DNA from: Paenibacillus sp. FSL K6-1096
Lineage (GTDB): Bacteria > Bacillota > Bacilli > Paenibacillales > Paenibacillaceae
DNA: 64,000 nt
Reading direction: 5' to 3'
Assembly (NCBI RefSeq): GCF_037977055.1
Contig: NZ_CP150274.1
Span: 5,890,001-5,954,000 of the forward strand
Shown in pieces: positions 44,401 through 52,972 of this stretch (positions within the stretch are counted from its first letter, which is position 1; every line of letters begins with the position of its first letter). The notes under the pieces are model-generated. The model made no database searches, was not told the origin of the DNA, and saw only the letters and a list, made by a program, of their open reading frames with translations. The position numbers were made by a program, and so were the translations under genes.

Positions 44401-45293
44401 ACAGCAATGGCGGCAGCAATTATCTGTTCGGTACGGGGACGTGGACGTATACGCCGACTGGAAATATTCAGTCGGGCGGTCCGGTGACGCCAACACCAAC
44501 GCCGACAGCGACAGTTAAGCCGAGTGCGACGCCGACGGCGACACCAGTGCCGTCGCCAGCAGCAACGGCAACACCTGCACCGACTGTTACGCCAACGCCT
44601 ACGGCTGTACCGACACCGACTGTCGCGCCAACGGCAACTCCGGTGCCAACGGTCGCCCCGACTTCAACACCAGTGCCAACTGCTACTCCGGCGGGTAACA
44701 CGGCGACGATCTATTACAAGAATACAGCTTTCAGCAATTCGTATATTCACTACAAGCTGGATGGAGGAGCGGCCTGGACGACAGCGCCGGGCGTGCAGAT
44801 GCAGACCTCAACCTTAAGCAGCTACAAGTCCATCACCATTCCGCTGGGCAATGCCACCGGCCTGACCGCAGCGTTCAATAACGGTAGCGGCGCCTGGGAT
44901 AACAACGGCGGCAACAATTATAACTTCGGCACCGGCAGCTCCAGCTTGACGGGCGGCAATGTGACCACCGGCGAGCCGCAGGCGGATAGCTTTACCTTCA
45001 AGGTGAGTGTGCCAGGCTCGACTCCAGCGAATGCTCAGGTGTACCTGAGCGGCTCGTTCAACGCCTGGAATGCGGCAGATCCGGCATATCTGCTGACTCG
45101 TGGGAATGATGGTGTCTATTCCATCACCCTGAATCTTCCGGCAGGCACTGCGGTGACATATAAGCTGACGCGCGGAAGCTGGGGAACGGTAGAGACCGCG
45201 TCCTCTGGAGCGGACATTGCGAACCGGACGCTCACACCGGCAGGCGGTGCGCAGACCGTGACGCTGGCCGTGCAGCGCTGGAAGGATCAGTAG
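41499..45293 (+). CDS. igtZ: Secreted GH119-like alpha-amylase, IgtZ-like
   Basis: 1264 residues. Signal peptide of about 31 residues (ending VSA), then a catalytic region of about 800 residues beginning THVYHNHMPNFWAYYDL. It has no GH13 motifs but resembles GH119, the small family typified by IgtZ and distantly related to GH57. The C-terminal 370 residues repeat the order seen in the gene upstream: FN3, CBM25-like, long Pro/Thr linker, CBM25-like, CBM20-like, with near-identical stretches. The ribosome site is AAGGAG. It probably shares the upstream promoter and operator. Assignment to GH119 rests on recall, not a search. Confidence 0.7.
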   Translation: MTKTSRSLRKITALLLGVLLSVPAAASQVSADIAATHVYHNHMPNFWAYYDLNSYNAAPIGSPIRYTYDGEVIALKQNPPPGYPYFLPSGSPMPHDDLVSYYSHHAKTGAYLTWPWSVANTLRSNYSQAQMHVTMSGSVVNNVNSIIQQGNVSGYNDPAWGTPWKNAVNQLQTAGGNNTLDLIHFSGHHSMGPLVGNDYLLKDLIYHGATMAQPYFLGSSYKSSKGFFPTELGFSERIIPVLEKLGIQWSVIGNNHFSRTLKDYPLLNSPGADTMISPPNRSDLQNVSTAGAWVSEPMFNEQQVVQNKYPFASTPHWVRYVDPATGAESRVVGIPVAQAQSWEEGYLGQVKADALKPYENLVPQKQIFVVAHDGDNSSGRAGSEETWRNAGNVTYASSGVTGMGIDEYLLSNTPAASDVVHVQDGSWIDTRDSSSDPTWYHWRLPFGIWKGQFAAFNQVNGTSYAPKKNLAGIEEGMTVSFEKGYHYLERNFALLQASLNYAKTAEQIWLEEHPNYWQPANPIDREVTYEGNQLNPWMISYPVKGDAANDYAGGANPAELAWYFLLPAMDSGFGYYDENVDDSVKPALSFNQSLYFSKPYVSQKQAKDKTGPSVWWPQRYPYNPGSANVSKAEGWTLQHFNNTFAIYTYAFDTSGISDIKVKVRVHRDKTADAADNTFKVYDPAGMAAAGVPNIDPAKVGEWTEYPMNVRDLSADINGVDWQASSKAMMQKVPATDIGNLYFTYLSGYRDQLLDYYIEAKDAKGNVTKSEIQQVYVGAGKYTLANGKYTESMQGTIEGTHPFITDVPAVPDTEAPAVPANLQAKVVNASTIGLTWDAAADNIRVTGYEIYRNGVKIGTSQTASYTDSGLSGSTDYEYQVKAYDASGNLSAFSAAAAATTPAGNQVTIYYKQGYATPYIHYRPVGGTWTTAPGAAIPAAEVAGYNKITINIGAATQLEACFNNGSGTWDSNGGSNYLFGTGTWTYTPTGNIQSGGPVTPTPTPTATVKPSATPTATPVPSPAATATPAPTVTPTPTAVPTPTVAPTATPVPTVAPTSTPVPTATPAGNTATIYYKNTAFSNSYIHYKLDGGAAWTTAPGVQMQTSTLSSYKSITIPLGNATGLTAAFNNGSGAWDNNGGNNYNFGTGSSSLTGGNVTTGEPQADSFTFKVSVPGSTPANAQVYLSGSFNAWNAADPAYLLTRGNDGVYSITLNLPAGTAVTYKLTRGSWGTVETASSGADIANRTLTPAGGAQTVTLAVQRWKDQ

Positions 45294-45314
45294 AGTGTAA
45301 GTAACAAACGAATA

Positions 45315-45360
45315 GCGTCCTTTCTAAATGGTGAGGTATGCCATTCAGGAAGGGCGTTTT
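45315..45360 (+). terminator. Terminator of the starch-enzyme operon
   Basis: GCGTCCTTTCTAAATGG (45315-45331) pairs with CCATTCAGGAAGGGCG (45341-45356) with wobbles, followed by TTTT. Confidence 0.8.
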
Positions 45361-45385
45361 CTGGTTGGTGAGGCAGGCGAGCCAA

Positions 45386-45538
45386 ATGTAATCGAAAAAC
45401 TACTTACAATACGCCGGTCGAAGGCAAGCGGACCGAATGTAATCGGAAAACCGATTACAATGCGCAGCGTTGGGGTGGACGAGCCAAATGTATGCAAAAA
45501 ACTGAACACAATGCACTTTCCGTTCCCCAGCAAGCAGT
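45386..45538 (+). repeat. 51-bp palindromic repeat array C (three units)
   Basis: Units start at 45386, 45437 and 45488. The middle one has perfect arms TGTAATCGG / CCGATTACA around AAAA; the outer two are more decayed (TATGCAAAAAACTGAACACA). Again directly downstream of a terminator. The rest of the gap to 45782 shows no gene. Confidence 0.88.
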
Positions 45539-45782
45539 TGGGCAGAGAAATGCGATGGTCCGCCTGTCCGCCTGAGGTTTGTAAGGTTTACCTGTAACTC
45601 CCACCTCTTAAACAGCGGAGCGGGCGGACTGATTGTGGAGAAGCGGCAGCGATCGGAACAACGGTCCGACTGCGGAGCGTTCATCCAAGCGCCTACAGCA
45701 CAGCCCCCAAACACCCTACCCAGCGTTCGCCCAAGCGCCCCCATAAGTACCGCCCCCCCGCACTCACAAATTTTACACTCCG

Positions 45783-45811
45783 TTGATAATCGCCCCCGGA
45801 ACTGGTATTTT
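45783..45811 (+). promoter_or_regulatory. Candidate sigma-A promoter of phoR
   Basis: TTGATA (45783-45788), a 17-bp GC-rich spacer and TATTTT (45806-45811), 67 bp before phoR. Confidence 0.5.
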
Positions 45812-45877
45812 GCCGGAAATGGAGGTAGAGTGGTCTCAGGGACACAGATACAATGACAAGGAAGAGGACTGCCGCTG

Positions 45878-47671
45878 ATGAAACCATTTCGCATTCGACT
45901 GACAATTATCCTGATGGCGCTGATCGGGATTTCCATGACCGGGGCCGGGATTACGATGGCCAAGCTGTTCAAGGACTCGCATATCTCCGTGCTGGAGGAG
46001 AACATGTCCCGGGAGATTAAGCTGCTTTCCGGCACTTTTACATTCGTGGATGTATCCGCCCCGGACGCTATCAATTACTATACCGAACAGGCCCACAAGA
46101 TCTCCGAGCTGACCGGATCACGCGTCACCTTCATTACGAAGCAGGGCCGGGTCATCGGCGACTCGGAGAAGAATCCGCGCGAGATGGACAACCATTCCAC
46201 CCGCGAGGAGGAGCTGCTGGCCGCGAAGGAAGGGATCGGGCGGGCGATCCGATACAGCGATACGCTGGACCGTGACATGATGTATGTGGCGGGTTCAGTT
46301 TCCTCGGATCAGGGGTTTGACGGTTACATCCGGTTGTCAATGGGGCTGGATGCCGTATCGGAGGGGCTGAGCCGGGCGTGGATGATTATGGCGGGCGGAC
46401 TAGTGCTGCTCTTCGTTGCCGCTGCACTGGTCAGCTACAAGGTGGCCTCCAGTATGACCTCGCCGCTGGAGCAGATTACCAGGGTAGCCCGGCGTATTAC
46501 TGATCTGGACTACGATGCCCGCGTGCCGCTGAGGCGCAAGGATGAGGTCGGCCAGCTGGCAACAGCGATCAATGCGATGGCCGACAGCCTCCAGGCCCAG
46601 CTCAAGACGATCCGCGACAATGAGGATCTGCTGCAGAGCGTCCTCGATAATATGACCGGCGGCATTGTGATGATCAACGAGGCGGGGGAGATTGCCCTGC
46701 TCAACCGGGCGGCCGAACGTCTGCTGGATGTGAAGCACAGTGAAATGACCGGACATTCCTATAAAGAGATCAAGCATCATTATGAGCTGACCCGGCTGAT
46801 TGACGAGGGCGTATCTGCTGGCGAGCCTGTTCATGAGGAGCGCACCATCTATAATCCGGTGGAACGGATTGTGCGCGTGGACGGCGTGCCGATGCTCCAG
46901 GACGGCTCCTCGCGCGGCATGCTGTTCCTGCTGCAGGAGGTTACAGAGATCCGCCGGCTGGAGCGAATGCGCAGCGAGTTCGTGGCCAATGTCTCCCATG
47001 AGCTGAAGACCCCGGTGGCTGCGGTCAAAGGCTTTGCCGAGACCCTGCTGGGCGGCGGAGTGACCGACGAGAAGACCGCCCGTTCGTTCCTGCAGATCAT
47101 CTACGACGAGAATGAGCGGCTGAACCGCCTGATCGGCGACATTCTGGAGCTGTCCAAAATCGAGTCCAAACGCGTACAGCTTGATTGCTCCCCGGTCCAC
47201 CTCATCGAATTCTTCGATTCTATCCTGGAGACGCTCAGCAAGGTGGCCGAGAAGAAGAAGATTACACTCAGCTCCGAGGTGCCGGAGGAGCTGTTCATCG
47301 AAGGGGACGAAGATAAGCTGCGCCAGATTTTCATGAATCTGCTCTCCAATGCCATCAACTATACCCAGGACGGGGGGAACGTCAGAGTTACTGTAGCCAA
47401 TCTCCAGAAGGCGGACGGGACGGAAAGTGTGCGCTTTACGGTCAGTGACACGGGGATGGGGATACCGCGCAAGGATCTGCCGCGCATCTTCGAGCGCTTT
47501 TACCGGGTGGACAAGGCGCGCTCCCGAAGCTCCGGCGGGACTGGTCTTGGCTTGTCCATCGTGAAGCATCTGGTGGAGCTGCATCGGGGAACGATTACAG
47601 TAGAGAGCGACCTCGGCATCGGCAGTTCGTTCATTCTGGAATTGCCGCTGCTGCAGGAGGAGAACGCATAA
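45878..47671 (+). CDS. phoR: Phosphate-regulon sensor histidine kinase PhoR
   Basis: 597 residues. Membrane segment (LTIILMALIGISMTGAGITMAKLF), extracytoplasmic sensor of about 130 residues, second membrane segment (MIMAGGLVLLFVAAALVSYKVAS), HAMP (about 190-240), PAS (about 250-355), HisKA with VSHELKTP (phosphorylated His374) and an ATPase domain with N (FMNLLSNAINYT), G1 (DTGMGIP) and G2 (GGTGLGLSIVK) boxes. It has the architecture of B. subtilis PhoR. Unlike Bacillus (phoP-phoR), it lies upstream of phoP, which has its own PHO-box promoter. Confidence 0.92.
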   Translation: MKPFRIRLTIILMALIGISMTGAGITMAKLFKDSHISVLEENMSREIKLLSGTFTFVDVSAPDAINYYTEQAHKISELTGSRVTFITKQGRVIGDSEKNPREMDNHSTREEELLAAKEGIGRAIRYSDTLDRDMMYVAGSVSSDQGFDGYIRLSMGLDAVSEGLSRAWMIMAGGLVLLFVAAALVSYKVASSMTSPLEQITRVARRITDLDYDARVPLRRKDEVGQLATAINAMADSLQAQLKTIRDNEDLLQSVLDNMTGGIVMINEAGEIALLNRAAERLLDVKHSEMTGHSYKEIKHHYELTRLIDEGVSAGEPVHEERTIYNPVERIVRVDGVPMLQDGSSRGMLFLLQEVTEIRRLERMRSEFVANVSHELKTPVAAVKGFAETLLGGGVTDEKTARSFLQIIYDENERLNRLIGDILELSKIESKRVQLDCSPVHLIEFFDSILETLSKVAEKKKITLSSEVPEELFIEGDEDKLRQIFMNLLSNAINYTQDGGNVRVTVANLQKADGTESVRFTVSDTGMGIPRKDLPRIFERFYRVDKARSRSSGGTGLGLSIVKHLVELHRGTITVESDLGIGSSFILELPLLQEENA

Positions 47672-47685
47672 ATTAAATTTATTAT

Positions 47686-47717
47686 TTTACACTAAGTTAA
47701 CATTACGGTGCTATGAT
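47686..47717 (+). promoter_or_regulatory. PHO boxes and -10 element of phoP
   Basis: TTTACA (47686-47691) and TTAACA (47697-47702) are 11 bp apart, the spacing of PhoP-bound half-sites, with TATGAT (47712-47717) downstream. This suggests that PhoP activates its own gene. Confidence 0.7.
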
Positions 47718-47771
47718 GTGCATGTGTGCAGTTATGTAAAATTAATAACCTATGAAAAGACGGGGGAACCT

Positions 47772-48500
47772 ATGGCACAACGATTGCTTGTCATTGAAGA
47801 CGAACCGACACTGGCCCGGCTGCTGTCTTATAACCTGACTCAGGAAGGCTACGAAGTGACGGTGGAGGATCATGGAACGGCAGGATATGACCGTGCGACT
47901 AGAGAACCGTTTGATCTGATCGTACTGGATCTGATGCTGCCCGGCATGAACGGCATTGACATTCTGGATAAATTGCGCGGACAAGGCATACGTACCCCGG
48001 TCATTGTATTGACGGCCAAGAATGCGGAAGAGGACGTCGTCCGGGGGCTGAAATCCGGAGCGGATGATTATATTACCAAGCCGTTTGGCGTATCCGAGCT
48101 GCTGGCCCGGGTCAGCGCCGTGCTGCGGCGGATCTCCGGGATGGCCGAGGAGGCTCCGGCGGAAGCGGAGGTATCCTCATCGACCATTATTCTGGGACAG
48201 CTGGAAATTTACCCGGAGCGATACGAAGTGTCACTGGGCGGACAGAGCATCAATCTGCGGCCCAAGGAATTCGAGGTACTGCTGTATCTGGCCCGCAAGC
48301 CGGGCGTGGTCCTGACCCGGGACGACCTGATGAACGCCGTCTGGGGCTTCGATTATATCGGAGGCCAGCGCACCGTGGATGTGCATGTCAGCTCCCTGCG
48401 CAAGAAGCTGGAGCTTGATCCGGAATCCGTGCATATCGATTCGATCCGCGGCGTAGGCTACAAGCTGGTTGTGAATAAGAAGAGAACACCGGTCATTTAA
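47772..48500 (+). CDS. phoP: Phosphate-regulon response regulator PhoP
   Basis: 242 residues from ATG 47772 behind GGGGGAA. Receiver domain with acidic pair E9/D10, phosphorylated D53 (LIVLDLMLPGMNG), T in VLTAKN and K in ITKPFG. The C-terminal OmpR winged helix includes LRPKEFEVLLYLARKPG and RTVDVHVSSLRKKLE. It binds tandem TTAACA-like sites, which are present before this gene and before pstB. Confidence 0.93.
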   Translation: MAQRLLVIEDEPTLARLLSYNLTQEGYEVTVEDHGTAGYDRATREPFDLIVLDLMLPGMNGIDILDKLRGQGIRTPVIVLTAKNAEEDVVRGLKSGADDYITKPFGVSELLARVSAVLRRISGMAEEAPAEAEVSSSTIILGQLEIYPERYEVSLGGQSINLRPKEFEVLLYLARKPGVVLTRDDLMNAVWGFDYIGGQRTVDVHVSSLRKKLELDPESVHIDSIRGVGYKLVVNKKRTPVI

Positions 48501-48518
48501 CGATGGCGGTGTTCTCTT
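48483..48518 (+). terminator. Hairpin at the end of phoP
   Basis: AGAACACCG (48483-48491) pairs with CGGTGTTCT (48507-48515). The left arm lies within the last phoP codons. It may end the phoP transcript before the separate pstB promoter. Confidence 0.55.
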
Positions 48519-48532
48519 CGGTTCCGGAGGAT

Positions 48533-48586
48533 TTTACATTGCGTTAACAATTCTCTGGAGCTCTATTTACACTGAAAGCTTATCAT
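48533..48586 (+). promoter_or_regulatory. PHO boxes and -10 element of pstB
   Basis: TTTACA (48533-48538), TTAACA (48544-48549), a decayed third position (CTGGAG, 48555-48560) and TTTACA (48566-48571), all on an 11-bp period, then TATCAT (48581-48586). A typical PhoP-activated promoter. Confidence 0.75.
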
Positions 48587-48624
48587 GGGGAACGAAGATG
48601 ATGAGAAGGAGACAACCGAAACGA

Positions 48625-49380
48625 ATGAAATCCATCATTGACATAGAGAAGCTGGATCTCTACTATGAGTCATTCCATGCACTGAAGAATGTGGATTTGC
48701 AGATTCCTGAGAAGCAGGTCACCGCGTTTATCGGCCCTTCCGGCTGCGGAAAGTCCACCCTGCTGCGGACGCTGAACCGGATGAATGATATGATTCCCGG
48801 AACGCGCATTGAAGGTAAAGTGAATATCGGCGGCAAAAATATTTACAGCGACGAGATTGAAGTCGAAAGTCTGCGCAAGCAGGTGGGGATGGTGTTCCAG
48901 CAGCCCAACCCGTTTCCCAAGTCGATCTATGACAATGTGGCCTACGGCCCGCGTCTGCATGGGGTGAAGGGCAAGGCTGAGCTGGACGTCCTTGTGGAGC
49001 AGAGTCTGCGCCAGTCGGCACTCTGGGAGGAAGTGAAGGATTTCCTCAAGAAGTCTGCCCTGAGCTTGTCCGGCGGCCAGCAGCAGCGTCTGTGTATCGC
49101 CAGAGCCCTGGCCGTGCAGCCGGATATTCTGCTGATGGATGAGGCAACGTCCGCGCTGGACCCCGTGTCCACGCTGAAGATTGAGGAGCTGGTCCAGGAG
49201 CTGCGGGATAAGTATACGATTGTGATGGTCACGCATAATATGCATCAGGCCGCCCGGGTGTCGGGGCGCACCGTATTTTTCCTGAACGGCGTCATTGTGG
49301 AGGCTGCGGATACCGAGCTGCTGTTCTCTAACCCGAAGGATTCCCGCACAGAGGATTATATTTCCGGACGTTTCGGCTAA
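48625..49380 (+). CDS. pstB: Phosphate ABC transporter ATP-binding protein PstB
   Basis: 251 residues from ATG 48625 (MKSIIDIEKLDLYYESFHALKNV); ATG 48598 in the same frame is an alternative. Walker A GPSGCGKST, Q-loop FQQPNPFPKSIYDNVAYGPRLHG (PstB-specific), signature LSGGQQQR, Walker B ILLMDEATSALD and switch His (VTHNMHQ). It powers high-affinity phosphate import. pstS, pstC and pstA are not next to it; phoU follows. Confidence 0.93.
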   Translation: MKSIIDIEKLDLYYESFHALKNVDLQIPEKQVTAFIGPSGCGKSTLLRTLNRMNDMIPGTRIEGKVNIGGKNIYSDEIEVESLRKQVGMVFQQPNPFPKSIYDNVAYGPRLHGVKGKAELDVLVEQSLRQSALWEEVKDFLKKSALSLSGGQQQRLCIARALAVQPDILLMDEATSALDPVSTLKIEELVQELRDKYTIVMVTHNMHQAARVSGRTVFFLNGVIVEAADTELLFSNPKDSRTEDYISGRFG

Positions 49381-49438
49381 GGCAGATGCTTAAGTTCACC
49401 CGTTGGACCATATGTTGTGGAGGAGGCACGTTGTCAAT

Positions 49439-50098
49439 ATGATTCGCAGAAAAGAATTCGACAAAGATCTGGAAGAACTGCGCACCCTGCTGCAGCAGAT
49501 GGGCGAGCATGTCACGGATGCCCTGGATGGTGCGATACTGGCCCTGCAGACCCTGGATACGGAGCGGGCTCAGGAGATTGTTAAAGCGGACCTGCGGCTG
49601 AATGCCATGGAGGACCGGATTATGGAGATCGGCTCGCGGCTGATCATCACCCAGCAGCCGGTGGCGAAGGACCTGCGCCGCATTATTGTAGCCTTCAAAA
49701 TCTCCAGCGACCTGGAGCGCATGGGCGATCTGGCGCTGGATGTCGCCAAGGTTACGATGCGGATTCAGGGGCAGCAGCTCATCAAGCCGCTCGTGGATAT
49801 TCCGCGCATGGCAGAGCTGGTGACCGTAATGACTAACGAAGCGATTCAATCCTATCTGGATGAGAATACCGATCTGGCTTACAAAATGGCCCAGGACGAC
49901 GATCAGGTCGATGGCCTGTACAGCGCGATGATTAACGAGCTGTACACGTATATGGTCCAGAAACCGGAAACGGTGAATCAGGCCATGCTGCTTACACTGG
50001 TCGGCCGTTACATTGAGCGGATCGCTGACCATGCCACTAATATCGGCGAGAGTGTGGTATATCTGGTGACGGGCAAACGCCCGGACCTGAACCAATAA
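49439..50098 (+). CDS. phoU: Phosphate signalling protein PhoU
   Basis: 219 residues from ATG 49439 (MIRRKEFDKDLEELRTLL); the GGAGGAGG site is about 15 bp upstream, rather far. It has two PhoU three-helix domains, each with the metal-binding E/DxxxD-type motif: DLERMGDLALDVAK and YIERIADHATNIGESVVYL. PhoU couples Pst activity to PhoR and prevents phosphate-starvation signalling when phosphate is plentiful. B. subtilis lacks this pstB-phoU arrangement; it is usual in other bacteria. Confidence 0.93.
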   Translation: MIRRKEFDKDLEELRTLLQQMGEHVTDALDGAILALQTLDTERAQEIVKADLRLNAMEDRIMEIGSRLIITQQPVAKDLRRIIVAFKISSDLERMGDLALDVAKVTMRIQGQQLIKPLVDIPRMAELVTVMTNEAIQSYLDENTDLAYKMAQDDDQVDGLYSAMINELYTYMVQKPETVNQAMLLTLVGRYIERIADHATNIGESVVYLVTGKRPDLNQ

Positions 50099-50115
50099 GC
50101 ATAGACTGCTGGAAG

Positions 50116-50147
50116 CAAGCCTTCATACCGGGGGCTTGTTTTTTATT
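50116..50147 (+). terminator. Terminator of pstB-phoU
   Basis: CAAGCC (50116-50121) pairs with GGCTTG (50133-50138), followed by TTTTTTATTT. Confidence 0.75.
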
Positions 50148-50245
50148 TGGGAGTAGAGCGGCGATTCGCGGCAGAGCCATTTCGTCTTGGTGCGGGGCAT
50201 ATGGTACTATATATGAAGTAAGCAAGATTAAGGCGAGGTGTTAGA

Positions 50246-52921
50246 GTGAACAAGGACAAGCTGATACTCATTGATGGAAATAATATCATTTACCGCGCAT
50301 TTTTTGCGATGCCGCCGCTGACCAATACGGCAGGGCAGCAGACGAATGCGGTGTACGGGTTCACAACGATGCTGCTGCGGCTGATTGAAGAGCATAAGCC
50401 GAGTCATATGATTGTCGCCTTCGACGCCGGGAAGATTACCTTCCGGCATGAGGGCTATGAGGAATACAAAGGCGGACGACAGAAGACGCCGCCGGAGCTG
50501 TCCGAGCAGTTCCCGCTGCTGAAGGAGCTGCTGAAGGGGCTGGGCGTTCCGCAGTTCGAGATCGAAGGCTATGAAGCGGACGATATTATCGGGACGATCT
50601 CCCGGGAGGCGGATGAAGCCGGCCGGCAGGTGATGATTGTGTCCGGGGACAAGGATATGCTGCAATTGGCCTCCGAGCATACCACCGTGGCGCTGGTGCG
50701 CAAAGGGGTAACCGAGGTGGAGCTGTACGGGCCGCAGCAGATCCGCGATAAGTACGATCTCACCCCGCTGCAGATCATCGATCTGAAGGGGCTGATGGGC
50801 GATGCCAGCGATAATATTCCCGGGGTGCCGGGAGTTGGGGAGAAGACGGCGCTTAAGCTGCTCCAGCAGTTCGGATCGGTCGAGGGTGTGCTGGCCGGAA
50901 CCGGTGAGCTGAAGGGGAAGATGAAGGAGAAGCTGGAGGAGCATGCCGACAGTGCGATTATGAGCAAAAAGCTGGCGACCATCTACCGCGAGGTTCCGCT
51001 GGCTCACGCCTGGGAGGATATGGTCTTCAGCGGGATCAACACCGCTACGGCCGGGCCGGCCCTGGCGCGGCTGGAATTCAAATCGCTGCTGGAGCGCCTG
51101 TCCCTGAGCGCATATTCCCAAGGAGCGGACGGCTCTTCCGGGCCTGCGGAGGTGGAGGCGGAAGAGCTGGCAATCACTATTGTAGATGAAGCCGGACTGG
51201 ACGCGCTGAATGCTGTCTTGCCGGACATCACTGCGCTGCATGTCGAGTCTAACGGGGAGAATCCGCACCGCTCGGAGGTTATCGGCCTCGGCCTGTCTTC
51301 GCCGGAGCAGCATTACTTCGTGCCGTTTGCCCTGCTGAAGAGTGAGGCGGCAGCGCCGCTCAGAGCCTGGCTCGGCGATGAACAGGCGCCGAAGAGCGGG
51401 TATGATCTGCACCGTGCCGATCTGGCGCTGCATTGGCAGGGGATTGCTTTTGCCGGGGCTGCTAAGGATGTTCAGCTTGCTGCCTATCTGCTGGACCCGA
51501 CAGAGGCGAACCAGAACCTGAATGATCTGACCAGTAAATACGGACTGCCCCGCTTGTCGCCGGATGAAGAGGTCTTCGGCAAAGGGGCCAAATATAGAAT
51601 ACCGGAGCTTGCCGTTCTCGGTGAGCATGTCGCCCGCAAAAGTGCCACCGTTCTGGGGATTGTGCAGAAGCAGCAGGAGGAGCTGAAGAAGACAGGCATG
51701 ACCGGCCTGTTCCAGGACCTGGAGATGCCGCTCTCGCGCATTCTTGCCGATATGGAGAAGCAGGGCATCGCTGTCAACAAGGAGGAGCTGGTTCAGCTCG
51801 GCAGGGAGTTTGAAGCCCAGATCGCCCAGCTAGTGACGGAAATCTATGCGGTGTGCGGCACTGAATTCAATCTCAATTCACCCAAGCAGCTGGGCGAGGT
51901 GCTGTTCGTGAAGCTTGGCCTGCCTGTCGTGAAGAAGACGAAGACCGGATATTCCACCGACGCCGAGGTGCTGGAGAAGCTTGCGCCTTATCATGACGCT
52001 GTGCGCCTGATTCTGCAATACCGCACTCTGGCCAAGCTGCAATCCACATATGTCGAAGGATTAATGAAGGAAATCTCGCCGGAGACGGGCAAGGTGCACA
52101 CCTTTTACCGCCAGACCATTGCCGCTACAGGCCGGCTTAGCAGCCAGTTCCCGAACCTGCAGAATATTCCGATCCGGCTGGAGGAGGGCCGCAAGCTCCG
52201 CAAGGTCTTCGTGCCCTCCGAACCGGGCTGGTCGATTCTGGCGGCGGACTACTCGCAGATCGAGCTGCGTGTGCTGGCGCATATCTCGGGTGATGAGCGG
52301 ATGAAGGAAGCTTTTGTCGAGGATATGGATATTCATACAAAGACGGCGATGGACGTATTCGGCGTTACCGCTGACAGTGTGGACAGCAACATGCGCCGCT
52401 CGGCTAAGGCGGTAAACTTCGGGATTGTGTACGGTATCAGCGACTACGGGCTGTCTCAGAACCTGAATATTCCGCGGAAGGAAGCAGCAAAGTTCATTGA
52501 ACAGTATTTCGAAGTGTTCCAGGGCGTCCGCCGTTATATGGATGAGATTGTGGTCGAGGCCCGTAAGCAGGGCTATGTCACCACACTGCTGGAGCGCCGC
52601 CGGTATCTGCCGGAGATTAATGCGAAGAACTTCAATCTGCGTTCCTTCGCCGAGCGGACTGCGATGAATACGCCGATCCAGGGCACAGCCGCCGATATCA
52701 TCAAGCTGGCGATGGTCCATATGGATAAGGCACTGTATGAGCGCGGCCTGAAGAGCCGGATGCTGCTCCAGGTGCACGATGAGCTGGTGTTTGAGGTGCC
52801 GGAGGAGGAGCTGGAGGAGATGAAGCAGCTGCTGCCTGAGGTGATGGCTGGGGCGCTTGCGCTGTCGGTGCCGCTGAAGGCTGAGGTAAGTTATGGCAGT
52901 AACTGGTATGAAGCGAAATAG
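50246..52921 (+). CDS. polA: DNA polymerase I
   Basis: 891 residues from GTG 50246. It has a 5'-nuclease domain (about 1-290: ILIDGNNIIYRAFFAMPP, YEADDIIGTI, KGLMGDASDNIPGVPGVGEKTALKLL), a 3'-5' exonuclease-like domain (about 310-480) and the polymerase domain with motif A (DYSQIELR), the O-helix (RRSAKAVNFGIVYG) and motif C (VHDELVFEV). The exonuclease-like region lacks the DxE metal motif (reads LHVESNGENPHRSE), so proofreading should be absent, as in Bacillus and Geobacillus Pol I. It processes Okazaki fragments and fills repair gaps. mutM follows after 51 bp. Confidence 0.97.
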   Translation: MNKDKLILIDGNNIIYRAFFAMPPLTNTAGQQTNAVYGFTTMLLRLIEEHKPSHMIVAFDAGKITFRHEGYEEYKGGRQKTPPELSEQFPLLKELLKGLGVPQFEIEGYEADDIIGTISREADEAGRQVMIVSGDKDMLQLASEHTTVALVRKGVTEVELYGPQQIRDKYDLTPLQIIDLKGLMGDASDNIPGVPGVGEKTALKLLQQFGSVEGVLAGTGELKGKMKEKLEEHADSAIMSKKLATIYREVPLAHAWEDMVFSGINTATAGPALARLEFKSLLERLSLSAYSQGADGSSGPAEVEAEELAITIVDEAGLDALNAVLPDITALHVESNGENPHRSEVIGLGLSSPEQHYFVPFALLKSEAAAPLRAWLGDEQAPKSGYDLHRADLALHWQGIAFAGAAKDVQLAAYLLDPTEANQNLNDLTSKYGLPRLSPDEEVFGKGAKYRIPELAVLGEHVARKSATVLGIVQKQQEELKKTGMTGLFQDLEMPLSRILADMEKQGIAVNKEELVQLGREFEAQIAQLVTEIYAVCGTEFNLNSPKQLGEVLFVKLGLPVVKKTKTGYSTDAEVLEKLAPYHDAVRLILQYRTLAKLQSTYVEGLMKEISPETGKVHTFYRQTIAATGRLSSQFPNLQNIPIRLEEGRKLRKVFVPSEPGWSILAADYSQIELRVLAHISGDERMKEAFVEDMDIHTKTAMDVFGVTADSVDSNMRRSAKAVNFGIVYGISDYGLSQNLNIPRKEAAKFIEQYFEVFQGVRRYMDEIVVEARKQGYVTTLLERRRYLPEINAKNFNLRSFAERTAMNTPIQGTAADIIKLAMVHMDKALYERGLKSRMLLQVHDELVFEVPEEELEEMKQLLPEVMAGALALSVPLKAEVSYGSNWYEAK

Positions 52922-52972
52922 GGTCCCCGCATAAGGCGGATATCCGTTATAATGGAGGGGAGGTGAGCCATT

